Assembly: GCA_928724745.1 (NCBI GenBank)
Contig: CAKMXJ010000002.1
Location: 868,001-932,000, forward strand
Length of the DNA stretch: 64,000 nucleotides
Source: Anthracocystis setariae
Lineage: Eukaryota > Basidiomycota > Ustilaginomycetes > Ustilaginales > Ustilaginaceae
Direction: 5' to 3'
Shown: positions 41,228 through 52,162 of the stretch, in pieces
How positions within the stretch are numbered: position 1 is the stretch's first letter
Layout of the letters: each line of letters opens with the position of its first letter
Notes under the pieces: generated by a model
Told to the model about the DNA's origin: nothing
Seen by the model: only the letters and a program-made list of their open reading frames with translations
Database searches by the model: none
Position numbers and translations under genes: made by a program

Positions 41228-42130
41228 GAGACGGTTTGGGGTTTGGGTTTCGCATTGGAATTCGAGTTGATTTGTGTCTCTCTCGCTTTTTGGGGGGTTT
41301 GAAATGGGGTTGTTCGGAAGAGGTTGTATTGCGTGTGTGTGTGTTGAGTGTTTATGGTGGAGTGTATGGGAATTGGTGTTGAAGGTGAGGTAGATAGAGC
41401 GAGTGATGAGAGTGGTGGTGGTTTGAGATGTGGTTGGGATTAGATGGTTGGTAGATGAGCGTAGCGTTGATGATGAGGCCACATCCCTCTGTTGTTGTAG
41501 AAACGTGATTTTAGTACAGGAATCTTGACCAAAAACGTGAACAACCCCCATCCACCCGCAATATAAATACCAACTTGTCAAAACCCCTCATCAATTACTC
41601 TTACCCAACCTCCTGCGACCCAACAACCTCCCCTCACTTTGCTACCAACCTACCTTCTCACCTCAACACACAGAATTTCCTCAGCAACACTTGAGTCCTC
41701 CCTCACTTGCAGGCACGATGAGTTATGCGAGACGACTCTGCAAGAGACTTTAAAATGAGGTTCTGGGAATATAGATACAGTACGTATTGTGTGTGTGTGT
41801 ATGTGCACTTTGGTTACCGGGCCGTCTTGACCGATGATGAGGCTGAATCCGGTGATCAAACCTCTGCTCGACGCCTGGGTGCGCTCCGAGAGACCCGCGT
41901 TGGCGTCCGAGCAGAACCACTGCGGACGGAGCAAGGCACTGAAGCCATGACCCAAAAGCGCCCTTGGCTACTCACATGGCAACGAAGCGCTGTCAGGGCC
42001 TCGTCCCACCATTCGTCGCCACGTGTGGATGACGGTTTGCCAACGACCAAAAAGGAACCGGTGCCAACTCGCACAACCATTGATGAATGCGATCACATCA
42101 GATGGACTGCCTGTAGTCGCGCAAAGCCCC
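41228..42130. other. Convergent intergenic region
   Basis: About 900 bp between the stop codons of the large disordered protein gene and the first MFS transporter. It starts with a GGTTTGGGGTTTGGGTTT stretch similar to that after the BCK1-like gene, and has GTGT runs at 41333-41343 and 41790-41800. No gene is visible. Confidence 0.5.
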
Positions 42131-43819
42131 TTATCGGCGTGGCGAGCCAGAGCCATCTGATGTAGGCGTAGCAGTGGCATCCTCGGTAGCAATGTTGGTG
42201 TGGTCGCCGTTCTTGCTGTTGACGTTCTTCTCGAGGTCGTTCTGCTGCGCAACAATGTCGAGATCGTCGTTGACAAGATGGCCCTGCTTGTTGTAGCGAC
42301 GCGGCGTGATCTTTTCCTTGCGAACCACATCGTACGGGTTGACCTTGCTCGAGTGGGCAAAGATGGCCGACATTTCCTCGAGCGAGCGGCCCGCCGTCTC
42401 GGGGAAGATGAAGAACGATACCACCAGGATGACAAAGTTGAGGGCTGCGAACAACGTGTAAGTGTTGTAACCAATCCGCTCAAAAAGAATAGGCGTGATC
42501 ATCACGACGAGGAAGTTAAAGAGCCAGTTCGCGGAGGTAGAGATACCGTTGGCCTGAGCCCTGATCGCCAAGGGGGTGATCTCTGCGGGATAGAGCCAGG
42601 TCATTCCGAGCCAGCCCCAGGCGAAACTCGTGTTGAAGAGGAAGTAGAAGACGACCGAGACGACGGCAGGGGCGGAGGAAGCGTTACGGATCGAGGGGAC
42701 ATCCATAATAGCGAGAACAATCATGCAAATGCACTGACCGGCAGCACCGCCGAGCATCAGCGGGCGACGACCCATCTTCTCGATGAAAAACACGGCGGCC
42801 CAGGAAGCGAGGAAGTACTCGATACCGTTGGCGGCGGCAAGGATCCGCGAATTGAGGTCGGAAAAGTTGAGCTGCTCCTGAAGCGTCTTGCCGATATAGT
42901 AAGTGATCAAGTTGATACCGGTGATCTGCTGGAACATTTGCGACACGAAGCCGAGAACGGTGCGGTGGAAGTTGCGCTCCGGGCCGTTGGTGAAGATGTC
43001 TGCGATCGTGGTAGACATGGCCGCCTCGAGGGACTTGGAGATTTCGCGAAGCTTCTTGTCGATGATAGGGTCATCAACGGGCACATTGTCGAGGGCTGCA
43101 ACGACTTGGCGTGCATCCTCGTCGCGACCCTTGAGCATGAGCCAACGAGGCGATTCGGGAAGGAAAATGGTGACAAAGGTGGGCAAGATGAGAAGCAATT
43201 GGAGCGCAATGGGGGTTCGCCAAGCAGCCGAGCTGGGGTCCACAAAGTAAAATCCAAGGTCGATCAGATACGCCAAGGCGATTCCTCCTGTAATCATTGC
43301 GCCCTCTACCATGATCAGCATGCCTCGCTTGTGAGGAGGCGAACATTCACTCTGCCAGACGGGGATGGTGGCGGTGTGCATGCCGTTGCCAATGCCGAGA
43401 ACGACACGGAAGACGAAGAGCTGTGCGAGACTGTAGGCGGACGTGCAACCGATGGTACCGATGGCCATGATGATGGAACCGATCCAGATGTTGGCCCTTC
43501 GGCCGAGCAGGTTTCCGAAATACAGCATGGAAATGGCACCAACAAAGCAGCCGAGCTCGTAAACACCGGTCACGAGACCTTGAAGGACGGCAGCATTGGA
43601 GGTAGCGTCTTTGCCATTCGTGTTGATGCTTGGGAATTGCCTGTTCCACGATGGAAGCGTGTAGAGCGAGCCAAGTACACCCTGATCATAACCAAACAGG
43701 AGGAAACCAGCGGAAGAAGCGAAGCCGATGGCCCAGTTGAGCTTGATACCGCGCATGCCAAGGAAGGTGGGGACCATGTTGGTCTCTGGCCTTCCGGCCT
43801 TCAAGCCCGTCAAACCCAT
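42131..43819 (-). CDS. MFS sugar transporter (hexose-transporter family)
   Basis: A 562-residue protein from the ATG at 43819, with about 12 membrane segments in the MFS sugar-porter pattern. Signature pieces: FGYDQGVLGS in TM1; GRRANIWIGS after TM2; ESPRWLMLKGRDEDA before the central loop; FQQITGINLITYYIG in TM7; GRRPLMLGG after TM8; and PETAGRSLEEM after TM12. All are family hallmarks. It should import a hexose or related sugar by proton symport at the plasma membrane; the substrate is not visible from sequence. The C-terminal tail is hydrophilic with Asn/Asp/Thr. The 5' leader contains a CT run on the sense strand (43877-43901), about 58 bp before the ATG. A 610-codon open frame on the other strand is an antisense shadow. 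Confidence 0.93.
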   Translation of the reverse strand: MGLTGLKAGRPETNMVPTFLGMRGIKLNWAIGFASSAGFLLFGYDQGVLGSLYTLPSWNRQFPSINTNGKDATSNAAVLQGLVTGVYELGCFVGAISMLYFGNLLGRRANIWIGSIIMAIGTIGCTSAYSLAQLFVFRVVLGIGNGMHTATIPVWQSECSPPHKRGMLIMVEGAMITGGIALAYLIDLGFYFVDPSSAAWRTPIALQLLLILPTFVTIFLPESPRWLMLKGRDEDARQVVAALDNVPVDDPIIDKKLREISKSLEAAMSTTIADIFTNGPERNFHRTVLGFVSQMFQQITGINLITYYIGKTLQEQLNFSDLNSRILAAANGIEYFLASWAAVFFIEKMGRRPLMLGGAAGQCICMIVLAIMDVPSIRNASSAPAVVSVVFYFLFNTSFAWGWLGMTWLYPAEITPLAIRAQANGISTSANWLFNFLVVMITPILFERIGYNTYTLFAALNFVILVVSFFIFPETAGRSLEEMSAIFAHSSKVNPYDVVRKEKITPRRYNKQGHLVNDDLDIVAQQNDLEKNVNSKNGDHTNIATEDATATPTSDGSGSPRR

Positions 43820-46800
43820 GGTGAAAGGATGGATATGATGTGGCGAGTAGAGGAAGAGTGTCGAACTCGGATAAGCAAGAGAGAGAGAGAGAGAGAGAGG
43901 CGAAGAGGACTTGAAATGGACGGGATCAAAGATGTGTGGGGGGTAAGGAGTCACGGGTCAAAGGTTGGGTTTATAAAGAACAAAGAGCAGGAGCGGAGGC
44001 AAAAGCGGAAAATGGCACGACGTCAGAGGTAGAGCTGTGGATGAGTTGGGGGGATCCTCAGATGAAGTTGGACGGCTGGACGGCGGTAGCTCAGTGAGCA
44101 ACACTAGGCAGACTGGGCAACAAAGGGGGCAACAAAGAGAATTCGAAGGGGTCGTAGCGGCTGGAACCAGAGCAGCATGTGAGCCTGCAAGGAAGATTTA
44201 GCCGAATGGACAAGAACTGCAGGCAGCTAGGCGCACACCATGACCACGAACCTGGTTTGGTTGGGCAGACAGACGAAGGGGGAATCCGGGGAAGAGACAG
44301 ATGACGGCGTATGAATTACAACAGACCGGTGAAGTGGCGGAAGGAGTGGGCGGAGGTTGAACTTGGTCGATCTGTGACGGGTGTCGAGCGATAAATTTCA
44401 GAGACAGCACAGCATTAAGGTGGGGTGAGGTCGGGTGAAAAGACTTAGTAGGCACTAGGTCCGTGAACAGCTGCGGTTCCACCGAGGACCCACATCCTGC
44501 ACTGTACTATACAGTACAATACAGTAGATTACATTTGCCAAGTTGCAGGTTGCATAGTGGGGTGGAGCGCCTTTACGCCCGTCGTCTGGATGCAGAATGT
44601 CGGTGACTTGAAAGAGGCCCCTTTTGCATATCAGCCTTACTTTAGCCAATGTTGGTTGCGCTGCGCCTGACCGGGCTGTTCATAGTCAAACTGTGGTGCA
44701 GACCCTGTCCAGCACTGCACAGGTATGGCACCTGTGTGCGAATTGCTGCGTGGAATTTAGTCTGGGCGGAGATCGAAACCGAGGAGATTTTCGAGGCGGA
44801 ATGACATCGTCGAGTTCTTCTTCGCAAACCTCCGCATGTTTCAACACCGCCCTTCTATCAATCAAGCGCCCAACAGAGAGAGACGGATTTGCCGTCACAG
44901 AGTGTGCCGCATTTTCAAGTCTTGTTGCAGCATAGTATTAGTATCATCAAGTCACATCACCGTGTTTCATATCGCTCCTTAAGCAATCAATTTTGGTCAC
45001 CAAAACATCCGCCCACAATGCAAGCCAAGCCAAACCGAGCCAGTGGAAGTTGCTTTCCTGTATTGCACCTTTGCTACTCTAGGAACGCTCGATTTCCCCC
45101 CACCAGCTAAGCTTAACACCTGATTCGCTTATCGTTGTCTTTTGCACCAGCTAAAAACTGCGCTGACGAGTGTGGCAGCCTCGAGCTTCCCTCATCCCAT
45201 CTCAGGACACACGAGCGTCGAAGCACAAGCTTTCCTTCGTCGAATTGCAAGCTGCTGCCTATCTTGTTCCTACAGCGTCCCCACCAAACTTGATCTCGGA
45301 TATGAGCCGGTCGCGTAAGCTTGTTCCTGGCAGTAAGCTTCGCTTCCAAGCTCACTGCGGTTATCATTTCCCTCTAGCAAGGCTTTCCCCACACCGTGAC
45401 AAGCAAGACCCCTCTTGCAAACCGCCACCATCTGCAAACGCGCCAAAATCGGAAAATGAGTGCAGTACAGTACAGTACGGTATGATCAAAAACATTTCGC
45501 CCCGTTCCAACACGACAGATGGCCGGAAAGAGTCTGTAAGGTGCGGGGAAGCCGTCCCTTGGGCGCAAAGCGAAAATTCGCCTGAGACTTGTTCCCACCC
45601 TCTTGTTCTCACATCCAGCTCGGCTATGGCCACGCTCCTCATTGCGCAAGACTACCAGTCCGCTTATCCTTGCCTCGGTGGCATCCGAGCAAAACCCTCA
45701 ATCGACAAGCTTGGCAAGAAACCACACACCGAATTCGCCCGATGAGCCATCGGTTGAGAATTCAGGCTGTCAAGTGCAACGTGCAGCATGGACTGAAACC
45801 GCGTTGCTTCAGTCTTTCACTCCGACTGTGTCAAGCGAGAATCAAGAACGACAACACTTTGATACGTTGTTTATATTATACAATTCAATCAAGCCACTGC
45901 CGAGCACCCTCGTTTTCCACCATTGGACGAGAAATACTCCGATGCTTGCGCCGAAATCCAGCGCATGATGGATGCCCCTCGCGCGCTCGCAAAGTTCTGC
46001 CGAGCGCTGCTGCATTCCAGGATCGTGAGAAAGCATCAACATCTTTCGCCTCGCTCTGCATCTACTTCTTCGATGCCTTTCCGCTTCCCCTTCGGCGACT
46101 AAAATGAAATCGAGTCCATCGGTGACTTTTCTGGCCGCCATCTCTTGGCTTCCCGCTCCGAAACAGATCAATCCGTACACAATCTCTACACCGCGACCTA
46201 ATCGGACTGCATAATGGCCAACTTTCACACACTTTGGCACGGGATCGGGAAAGGAAAGCTACATATTTGCGCTTACCTTCAACTTGCATGGCGCTCAGCT
46301 ACCATAGCAGACTGAAAGCTCCATTTCGGCCCTCCACCGATCTCTCGGCGTGTCGAAAGGTCGTCACTTAGTCAGGTGTGTAGACGGACTGGTTCGGTTG
46401 ATCATTTTCCGATTTGTCGGATCCAGCTTGCAAGCCATGCTGGAACCCTGTACCGGTCAAAGACGAGCCAAAAAGATATCGAGTTCTTCGATGCGAATTT
46501 GTTCCGTAGTAACGGACAGACACGGTAAAATAGGTACGTCACCCTGCATTCACCGTCCGAATTCTCCCACCATCCGTCAATTCCGCCAGGCAACATGGAC
46601 AGACGGCATCTCACCCACCTCCCGTCTTCTTTGGCGGCGCCGACGGCGACGGATCAAGATTTATCACGGCCTAAAGAGGCAAGCTTCCCATTTGTCTCGG
46701 TCACGTCGGGAGCTCCGATGCAACATGTTTCGTGCACTTTTCGAAGTCGAAATTGACCGTTGCCAAGCCCCCAGCCCAATTTCATGGTGTTCGTACCTTG

Positions 46801-47116
46801 AAATTGCAGTTCCATCAGAAGCGTCTCGGAAAACAAAGCCATGGAGAACGAATCGAGATCAGCTTTGAGGCCAGACCGCTTCTTCTTGACACATATCAGC
46901 CTGAGATCGCGGTGAGGCTCACGTCCAGATTGGCACTCTGCTGATAACGTCCGGGTTGGTGACAAGTGATATATGTGTTTAGCGGAACTAGCATGGTATA
47001 GGAATAAGGGAAACTCTGCGATGTATGCGATTCAGGAACAGATGGACCGAGTAAGCTAGGGCCCTTTAGACATGTTGCAGCTCTAGGTCTGGAGGGCCCG
47101 TTCGGCAAAGTCGTGT
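43820..47116. other. Long intergenic region between MFS transporter and lipase
   Basis: About 3.3 kb with no supported gene. It contains TACTGTAC-type motifs at 44501-44527 and 45462-45480. All open frames in it are short, mostly start at non-ATG codons and show no recognisable domain. It is the promoter side of the MFS gene and the 3' side of the lipase gene. Confidence 0.5.
43877..43901 (-). repeat. CT microsatellite in the leader of the MFS gene
   Basis: A run of GA on the plus strand, that is CT on the sense strand of the transporter gene, 58 bp upstream of its ATG. A similar CT tract precedes the gene at 31621. Confidence 0.9.
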
Positions 47117-48582
47117 TCATGTCCACCAAATGCGACCTGGTTGTTGGTATTGGGTGTCAAGCAGGTGCTGCATGTGGTTTCGTCTGTTCTCTCCCAGCGT
47201 GACGACAGCTTCAGTCTGTTCGAGGGATGTAATCACTGTTTCGATGTTTGGTTTTCCGGGTTGTGCCTTTGTTGGTATACCATCAAAGCGATCCTGCATC
47301 CAGCGCAGTGCCATCGGGGTACCGGTAAAGCACAGTATCACATGTGCCGAAAGTCTGTCGCGAGTGTAATCAATGCATGCCCCTTGCGAAGCCCACTTGG
47401 CTACCAGACTATCCGTAATCGTGTATGGCACCACCTCATCTTGCAGCGATTGGTAAATCTGACATGCTACCATTGGCGGAGTCTCTTGCTTGTCCAAATC
47501 GTTCTCCGTCACAACGGCGGCAGGTAACGGCGCCTCGAGCAGATTCGCTATGTCAAAGTACGTCGCCAATACATCCTTGTTGACCGAATGCTTCATGACC
47601 ACTCCAAAGCTTTTCGTTAGCGCCAGTTGCAAAGCTGTCTTTCCAACCTTGTTCGCGTGCTGGTTTAGCCATTGCTGCAAATCCGGATATGCATTCGCCA
47701 ATCCCTGCATGACACCGACGATGAGACCTGCAGCGATTCCCTTGTTGGTCCAATTGGCTATCGCCCCAAGGTTGCTCGGCAGTCCACCCATACTGGCACC
47801 TACCAGATACCTGGATAGATCAGGAGCATAACTTGGCTGTAGCTGCATGGCCCAACCCACGGCGAGCGCTCCACCGGAATAACCCCAGGCTACGCACTTG
47901 GCCAGGTAGTTGCCGTTTGGGTCCTTGGCAATGCCCATCGGCTCAAACGCAAGCGCTGCACGTATCGAGTCGAGGAAAGCGTAACCTGATTGAAAGCCAG
48001 CTCCAAATGCACATGTCTCGGATTCGTAGTCTGGCACCACCGTGATCCAGCCACGGTCCAAACACGGTTCGATGAACACCTGTTCCGACGCAGCACCGAG
48101 CTTGTAGTCATTGCCCGCTCGAAGCGCGTAGCTGGTGCGACAGTTGGGTGAAGCCGAGTCGCACTTGGCTCCGTAGAATACGAAGCGGTACTTTCCGTCC
48201 TTGTCCGGAGTTGCCGTGGAGGGCTTGAGGATGGTCAGAACAGTTACCTGTCGTGTCATGCCGTCCTGGGCAAGGGTCTTGTACGCCACCTGCCATGCCT
48301 GCAGCGGCGGATCGTCGAAGCCGGGAAAGTAGACGACTTCGATCTGTCGCGACCGAAGGATAGCTCCATCTTTCAGCGTAGGGAAAGTGTCGCCTCGGTC
48401 AGTGTAGAAAGGATCGTTAACAGGCAAGGGGATGGTGCTGTTTTTGGCAAACAAGCTGTACAGATGCCATAGCAGATGTCAGCAACAATCAAACCCCTCA
48501 ACTTTACGCTTCAGGTTGGAGAAACTCACCCCTTGAGCCCTGCGAAGCAGCCTTGGGCATCGTTTACTGACGATCGACCCAT
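47117..48582 (-). CDS. Lipase of the Candida antarctica lipase A (LIP, PF03583-type) family, two exons
   Basis: Exons 48582-48530 and 48455-47117 join in phase (GTGAGT donor, ACAG acceptor, 74-bp intron) into 463 residues. The alpha/beta-hydrolase fold shows the nucleophile in GYSGG (Ser 211), Asp 357 in QDEVVPY and His 389 in LSAHVIL. The Ser-Asp-His order and the 32-residue Asp-His spacing match lipase A of Moesziomyces (Candida) antarctica, as do NDPFY near the N-terminus and SYAPDLS after the nucleophile. The family cleaves acylglycerols and is normally secreted. Oddly, the N-terminus from the chosen ATG (MGRSSVNDAQGCFAGLKG) is not a signal peptide. Either the protein is intracellular, or an upstream exon encoding a signal has been missed. 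No other in-frame ATG is visible in the exon leader. Confidence 0.85.
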
Positions 48583-49686
48583 GACTGATGCGTTGAAAGG
48601 CCGCTGCCGGTGATGAAGGCGAAGGATGGCGGTAGCGACGGATAGAGTGGCTCTTGCCGACGAATCGTGTTTCACCTTTGAAGGCTGTGTGATCTTTAAA
48701 TCGAGCTTATCTGATGGTGCCTATGATTCTTGGGACGCTGTAGATCAACCGGCAAACAAGCTTTATGTGATGGCAACGGGATGTATGGCCAAGCATTGCT
48801 GCCGCACCTGGACCTAGCTTTGCCCTGGCGGTCCTTTTGTTTGCGGTACCTACTCTAATGCAGACAATCTACGTCGTACGACGAGGCCTTCACGACCCGA
48901 GGTACTGTAACTAAAAGAAGCTAAGTCGAAGGCGCCGACACTTTGGACTAGGGGGCAAAATAGTGTGACAGCGTTAATTGCATGGATCGAAAAGGCGGTC
49001 TTGTGGGTTCAATATGCAACGCGCAGATCATTTTTAGGGTTCACCTCAGGTACTGTACTGTAGAAATAATGTCGTTAGATGCTGCTTCAATTTGGTGTCT
49101 ATGCATGCATGCTCTTGAACCTCGTGCTCGAAGCTGTTGTCAACCGATCAAACTTTCTCTTCGCAACGACGATCACATGCATGTCGTACAGACCTATCCT
49201 TCAGCGCAAACTTTGCTATCGCTTGTGCTAGCTGCTATCAGTGCCGGGGCTAAAGATGGTGGGGGTTGAGGGTGAGGTAGAAGAATGAACAGACCATCGT
49301 CGTATAACACTGAAACAAATTTTATAGCTATTCTGTTACGCCTTCAACGACTACACGAAATCAGGAAGTCAAAAAAACACTCGTACGGTACAATTGCTGC
49401 AATGGGTGCTTGAACCAATCTGCACAACCGGACCGCTGATCCTGGGCTGCAATATGGCGTAGGCGATTTTGACCGTCCAAGTGCTGTGACGCAGCAGTTT
49501 ATCGATCGGCTTTCTGTCACACTCACCGCACTCTGCTTGCTTGGGCCCCAACACGCAAAAGCGATCCACGGTGATCTTGTCGTCACCGTCTCCTCTAACC
49601 TCCCTTGTAACCTTCCATCTGCCATCCTCTCTCTCTCTCCCAAACTCACACGGTCACAAACCTCAAATCCCTTTACTAATCCAAAA
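48583..49686. other. Intergenic region between the lipase and the small Tudor-like gene
   Basis: About 1.1 kb holding the promoters of two divergent genes. TACTGTA-type motifs lie at 48901-48910 and 49051-49062. No gene is visible. Confidence 0.5.
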
Positions 49687-50026
49687 ATGGCTCTCTACGT
49701 TGTTGGCGACGTTATCGAATGTAAGTCCAATCCAAACCTGCCGCTCTCATTCTTTGAATGATCGCAATCATGCTGACTTTGCTTTTGTTTCTCATTGATG
49801 TCGATTCCAATAGACCGACCTTTCGGCGGTGATGTCAAGTCCGGCAAGATCGACAAGATCGACGTCAAGACCGGCGGTCACGTAAGTAGCTTCTTCATCG
49901 CTCGATGCACGCTGGCGCAGTAGTACTGACACCTCAACTTTCTTGGCCTTGAAACAGGTTGACATCAAGTACCACGTCAACGGTGAGGAGATCATCTCCA
50001 CACAGATCATCGGCAAGAAGCCCTAA
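49687..50026 (+). CDS. Small Tudor-like (Hva1/DUF2945-type) protein, three exons
   Basis: Exons 49687-49720, 49814-49881 and 49958-50026 join to 56 codons. Donors are GTAAGT in both cases, acceptors TAG and CAG, and introns are 93 and 76 bp. The protein starts MALYVVGDVIEYRPFGG, continues GKIDKIDVKTGGHVDIKY and ends STQIIGKKP. The pattern of G-D-x-V-x-Y near the start, a G-K-I turn and a closing basic strand resembles the single small beta-barrel called Hva1_TUDOR (DUF2945). That domain occurs alone in bacteria and fungi. Its function is unknown. The gene is too short and too interrupted for a plain ORF scan. It is convergent with the Mtc1-like gene. Confidence 0.75.
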
Positions 50027-50292
50027 CCGCGCCTGCCATAGCCCCCTCACCACCTGTTGTCTCAACACGTTCCCAATACATGCCTCTCTAAACCCAACAA
50101 GAATCGCAATCGTTGATGCTGGTTACCGTAACCAATCTCATTTCCGATTGTGTCGCCAGACGCCAACACTCCGCACAATCTGAAAGATCACGGGTGGAAG
50201 ATGCATTGAAAGGCAGCGATACTCGGGAGGAAAGGAGGAGAATATCACAGGACAAACAGTGACCATGGTTTGACAGAACCGAAATCTCTCGT

Positions 50293-51830
50293 TCATTCGG
50301 AAGCTTCAGCATCCGGGGAGGCAAGACCCTCGTGTGACGACTTGGTACGACCGGACATGCGACCTTGGACGTAGTCCTGACCGACAATGCTGAGCGCATT
50401 TGAGAGTACATCGACGAGCGACTCCTCGACCCACTGATTCTCTTGAAACGGTACGTCGACTGTTGAAACCATTCCAAGCGCAAGCGGAGCGAGACAAGGC
50501 ATGATAGGTCAGTTGTACGATAACAATCGTGGCAGATCGGATGGTACTTACGCCAAGAAGTGGGCACTGCCTGTGAGACGGTCTTGTGACTGAGTCCATG
50601 CTGAGGGTCACGCAGCAGGATGAGGAAGAACAGAGACTTTGTCGCCTCTGAATCGTTCCCCACCGTATCACCAGGCAAATCAGCCAAGCACGCCTGAATG
50701 CGAACGAACACAGGACATGTTGTGATAGGCAGTGCAGCTGATTCGGCTGTCTTGGGTGGTGGAGCTGCCACCTCGTGCTGCTTAATGCATTCGTCCAGGT
50801 TGACCCTTGCCAGTCGGAAGGCAGCTTCAAACCCTTCGATTGCATTGAGATCCCTTGGCTGCTCGTCCAAAGTTGCCGATTTGGGCTTCGATGCCGGCGT
50901 CTCCACCTGCGCCTTGTTCACAACAAGCTGCTGCTCGTTACCGGACGAATCTACCTGCTCCATCACCTTGGCCAGCACCTGATACGTGACATCCGAAATG
51001 CCATCGTAGCCAACCATGTCGTGACTCAACGTGACTTGGATGATCTCGTGTGCCGCAATCGGAGGCGCCACCGCATTCACAATGTCGGTCCATCCGCGCT
51101 TACCGACTTTGGTCACCTCCTCACCTGCAATGATCAGAATGGCGATAACAATGACATGGTTAGGACGTTTGAGCAGCCGCTTGTTCCCTACTGACTGGCA
51201 AAGATGATACTTACCCCACTTCTCCAGATTGGCCTCCTTGACAAAGCCACGGACATTCTTGGCAAGATCCCAGCCCTTGCTTCCCACAGCCCGCGCTTGC
51301 TCGGCTTGGGTCGGTGCGCGCTTTTCGAACTCCTGTCTCGCTTGATCAGCAAGTTTGGTGGCCTGGGAGAAGAGCGAGCTTCCCCAACCGGCCCATCCAC
51401 CTGCACTCGAGGAGCTCGAGCCCGACGTGGTCGCATGTTGCTGCACTTCCTTTTCTGTCGCCGCTGCGGCTGGAACAGTAGACATCTGAGCAGCCGGTTC
51501 GGGCTGCGATGGCTCCATCTTGGTCGCCTTCGCTTCTGGTGCTGGCGAAGGCGCAGCGGGCATCGGCGTCGACGTAGCGCCATCCTTCTTGCGCTGCGAG
51601 GCCCTGCTGCTCGAAGCTGCTCTACTCTGCACTAAGCTATCGAGATCATCGAGCAAGCTCTGCGCATCTTCGGGCGCCTTCTTGGATGCAGCACTCGCAT
51701 CGTTGGAAGTCGCGGCAGAAGAGGTGCTCTTGTCTGCCGACTTGCGTGGCGGTTTGGTTGGTTTCTCGGTGCCAAGATTGTCGAGATCTGCAAGCAGGTC
51801 ATCGACATCCTTGCGATTGCGTCTGCTCAT
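50293..51830 (-). CDS. MTC1: Mtc1-like protein (maintenance of telomere capping), three exons
   Basis: Exons 51830-51215, 51124-50552 and 50459-50293 join to 451 residues. Introns are 90 and 92 bp with GTAAGT donors. The first intron is a multiple of three and has no stop, so a plain scan reads through it. The N-terminus DVDDLLADLDNLG and the repeat QSLLDDLDSLVQ are amphipathic acidic motifs typical of Mtc1. A disordered Ala/Ser/Pro region follows, then GGWAGWGSSLFSQATKLADQ, then a folded C-terminal part (GWTDIVNAVAPPIAAHEIIQ and VTLSHDMVGYDGISDV) that matches my memory of the Mtc1 family. Yeast Mtc1 is a cytoplasmic, Golgi-vesicle-associated protein linked genetically to telomere capping; the molecular role is unclear. 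It shares a 332-bp divergent promoter with the MFS gene at 52163. Confidence 0.78.
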
Positions 51831-52162
51831 GCTTGGACTATCCTTTTGGATGATGTCTCCGGTGGAGATGGTGCGTAAAGGGAGATGGTTAAGGTGGTCC
51901 GAACGCATTTGATGCGAATAAAAGCTCGAGTCGCCTGTTCCTGTTGAAATCCCAAAAAACGCGCTTGGCGGATGCTTGGTTTGGTTCGCAGCGCTGCAAA
52001 GGACCCTGACATCTTGATAGCGGCCGCATCGGCGCACGGTGACCAAGACCTCGCCGCCGCCGGCGTCTGGACATATCCTCCCCCCTCCCCTGCCAAATCA
52101 CCCGCTCCTCGCCTTCCCTCGACCAGCTTGTACCGATACAGGGGCTAAAAAAGTCATCCAAG
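51831..52162. promoter_or_regulatory. Bidirectional promoter between Mtc1-like and MFS genes
   Basis: Only 332 bp separate the two start codons, so both transcripts must start here. The half next to the MFS gene is C-rich (CCTCCCCCCTCCCC, about 52078-52091). I see no distinctive operator. Confidence 0.5.

Noticed and set aside
42200..44032. A 610-codon open frame on the plus strand opposite the first MFS transporter
   Set aside because: It lies exactly antisense to a clear transporter gene, is charged and repetitive in composition with no domain, and is explained by codon bias of the real gene.
44082..44155. tRNA-like start (GGTAGCTCAGTGAGCA) resembling a D-arm
   Set aside because: No matching acceptor stem, anticodon arm or proper T-arm with GGTTCGA could be found downstream.
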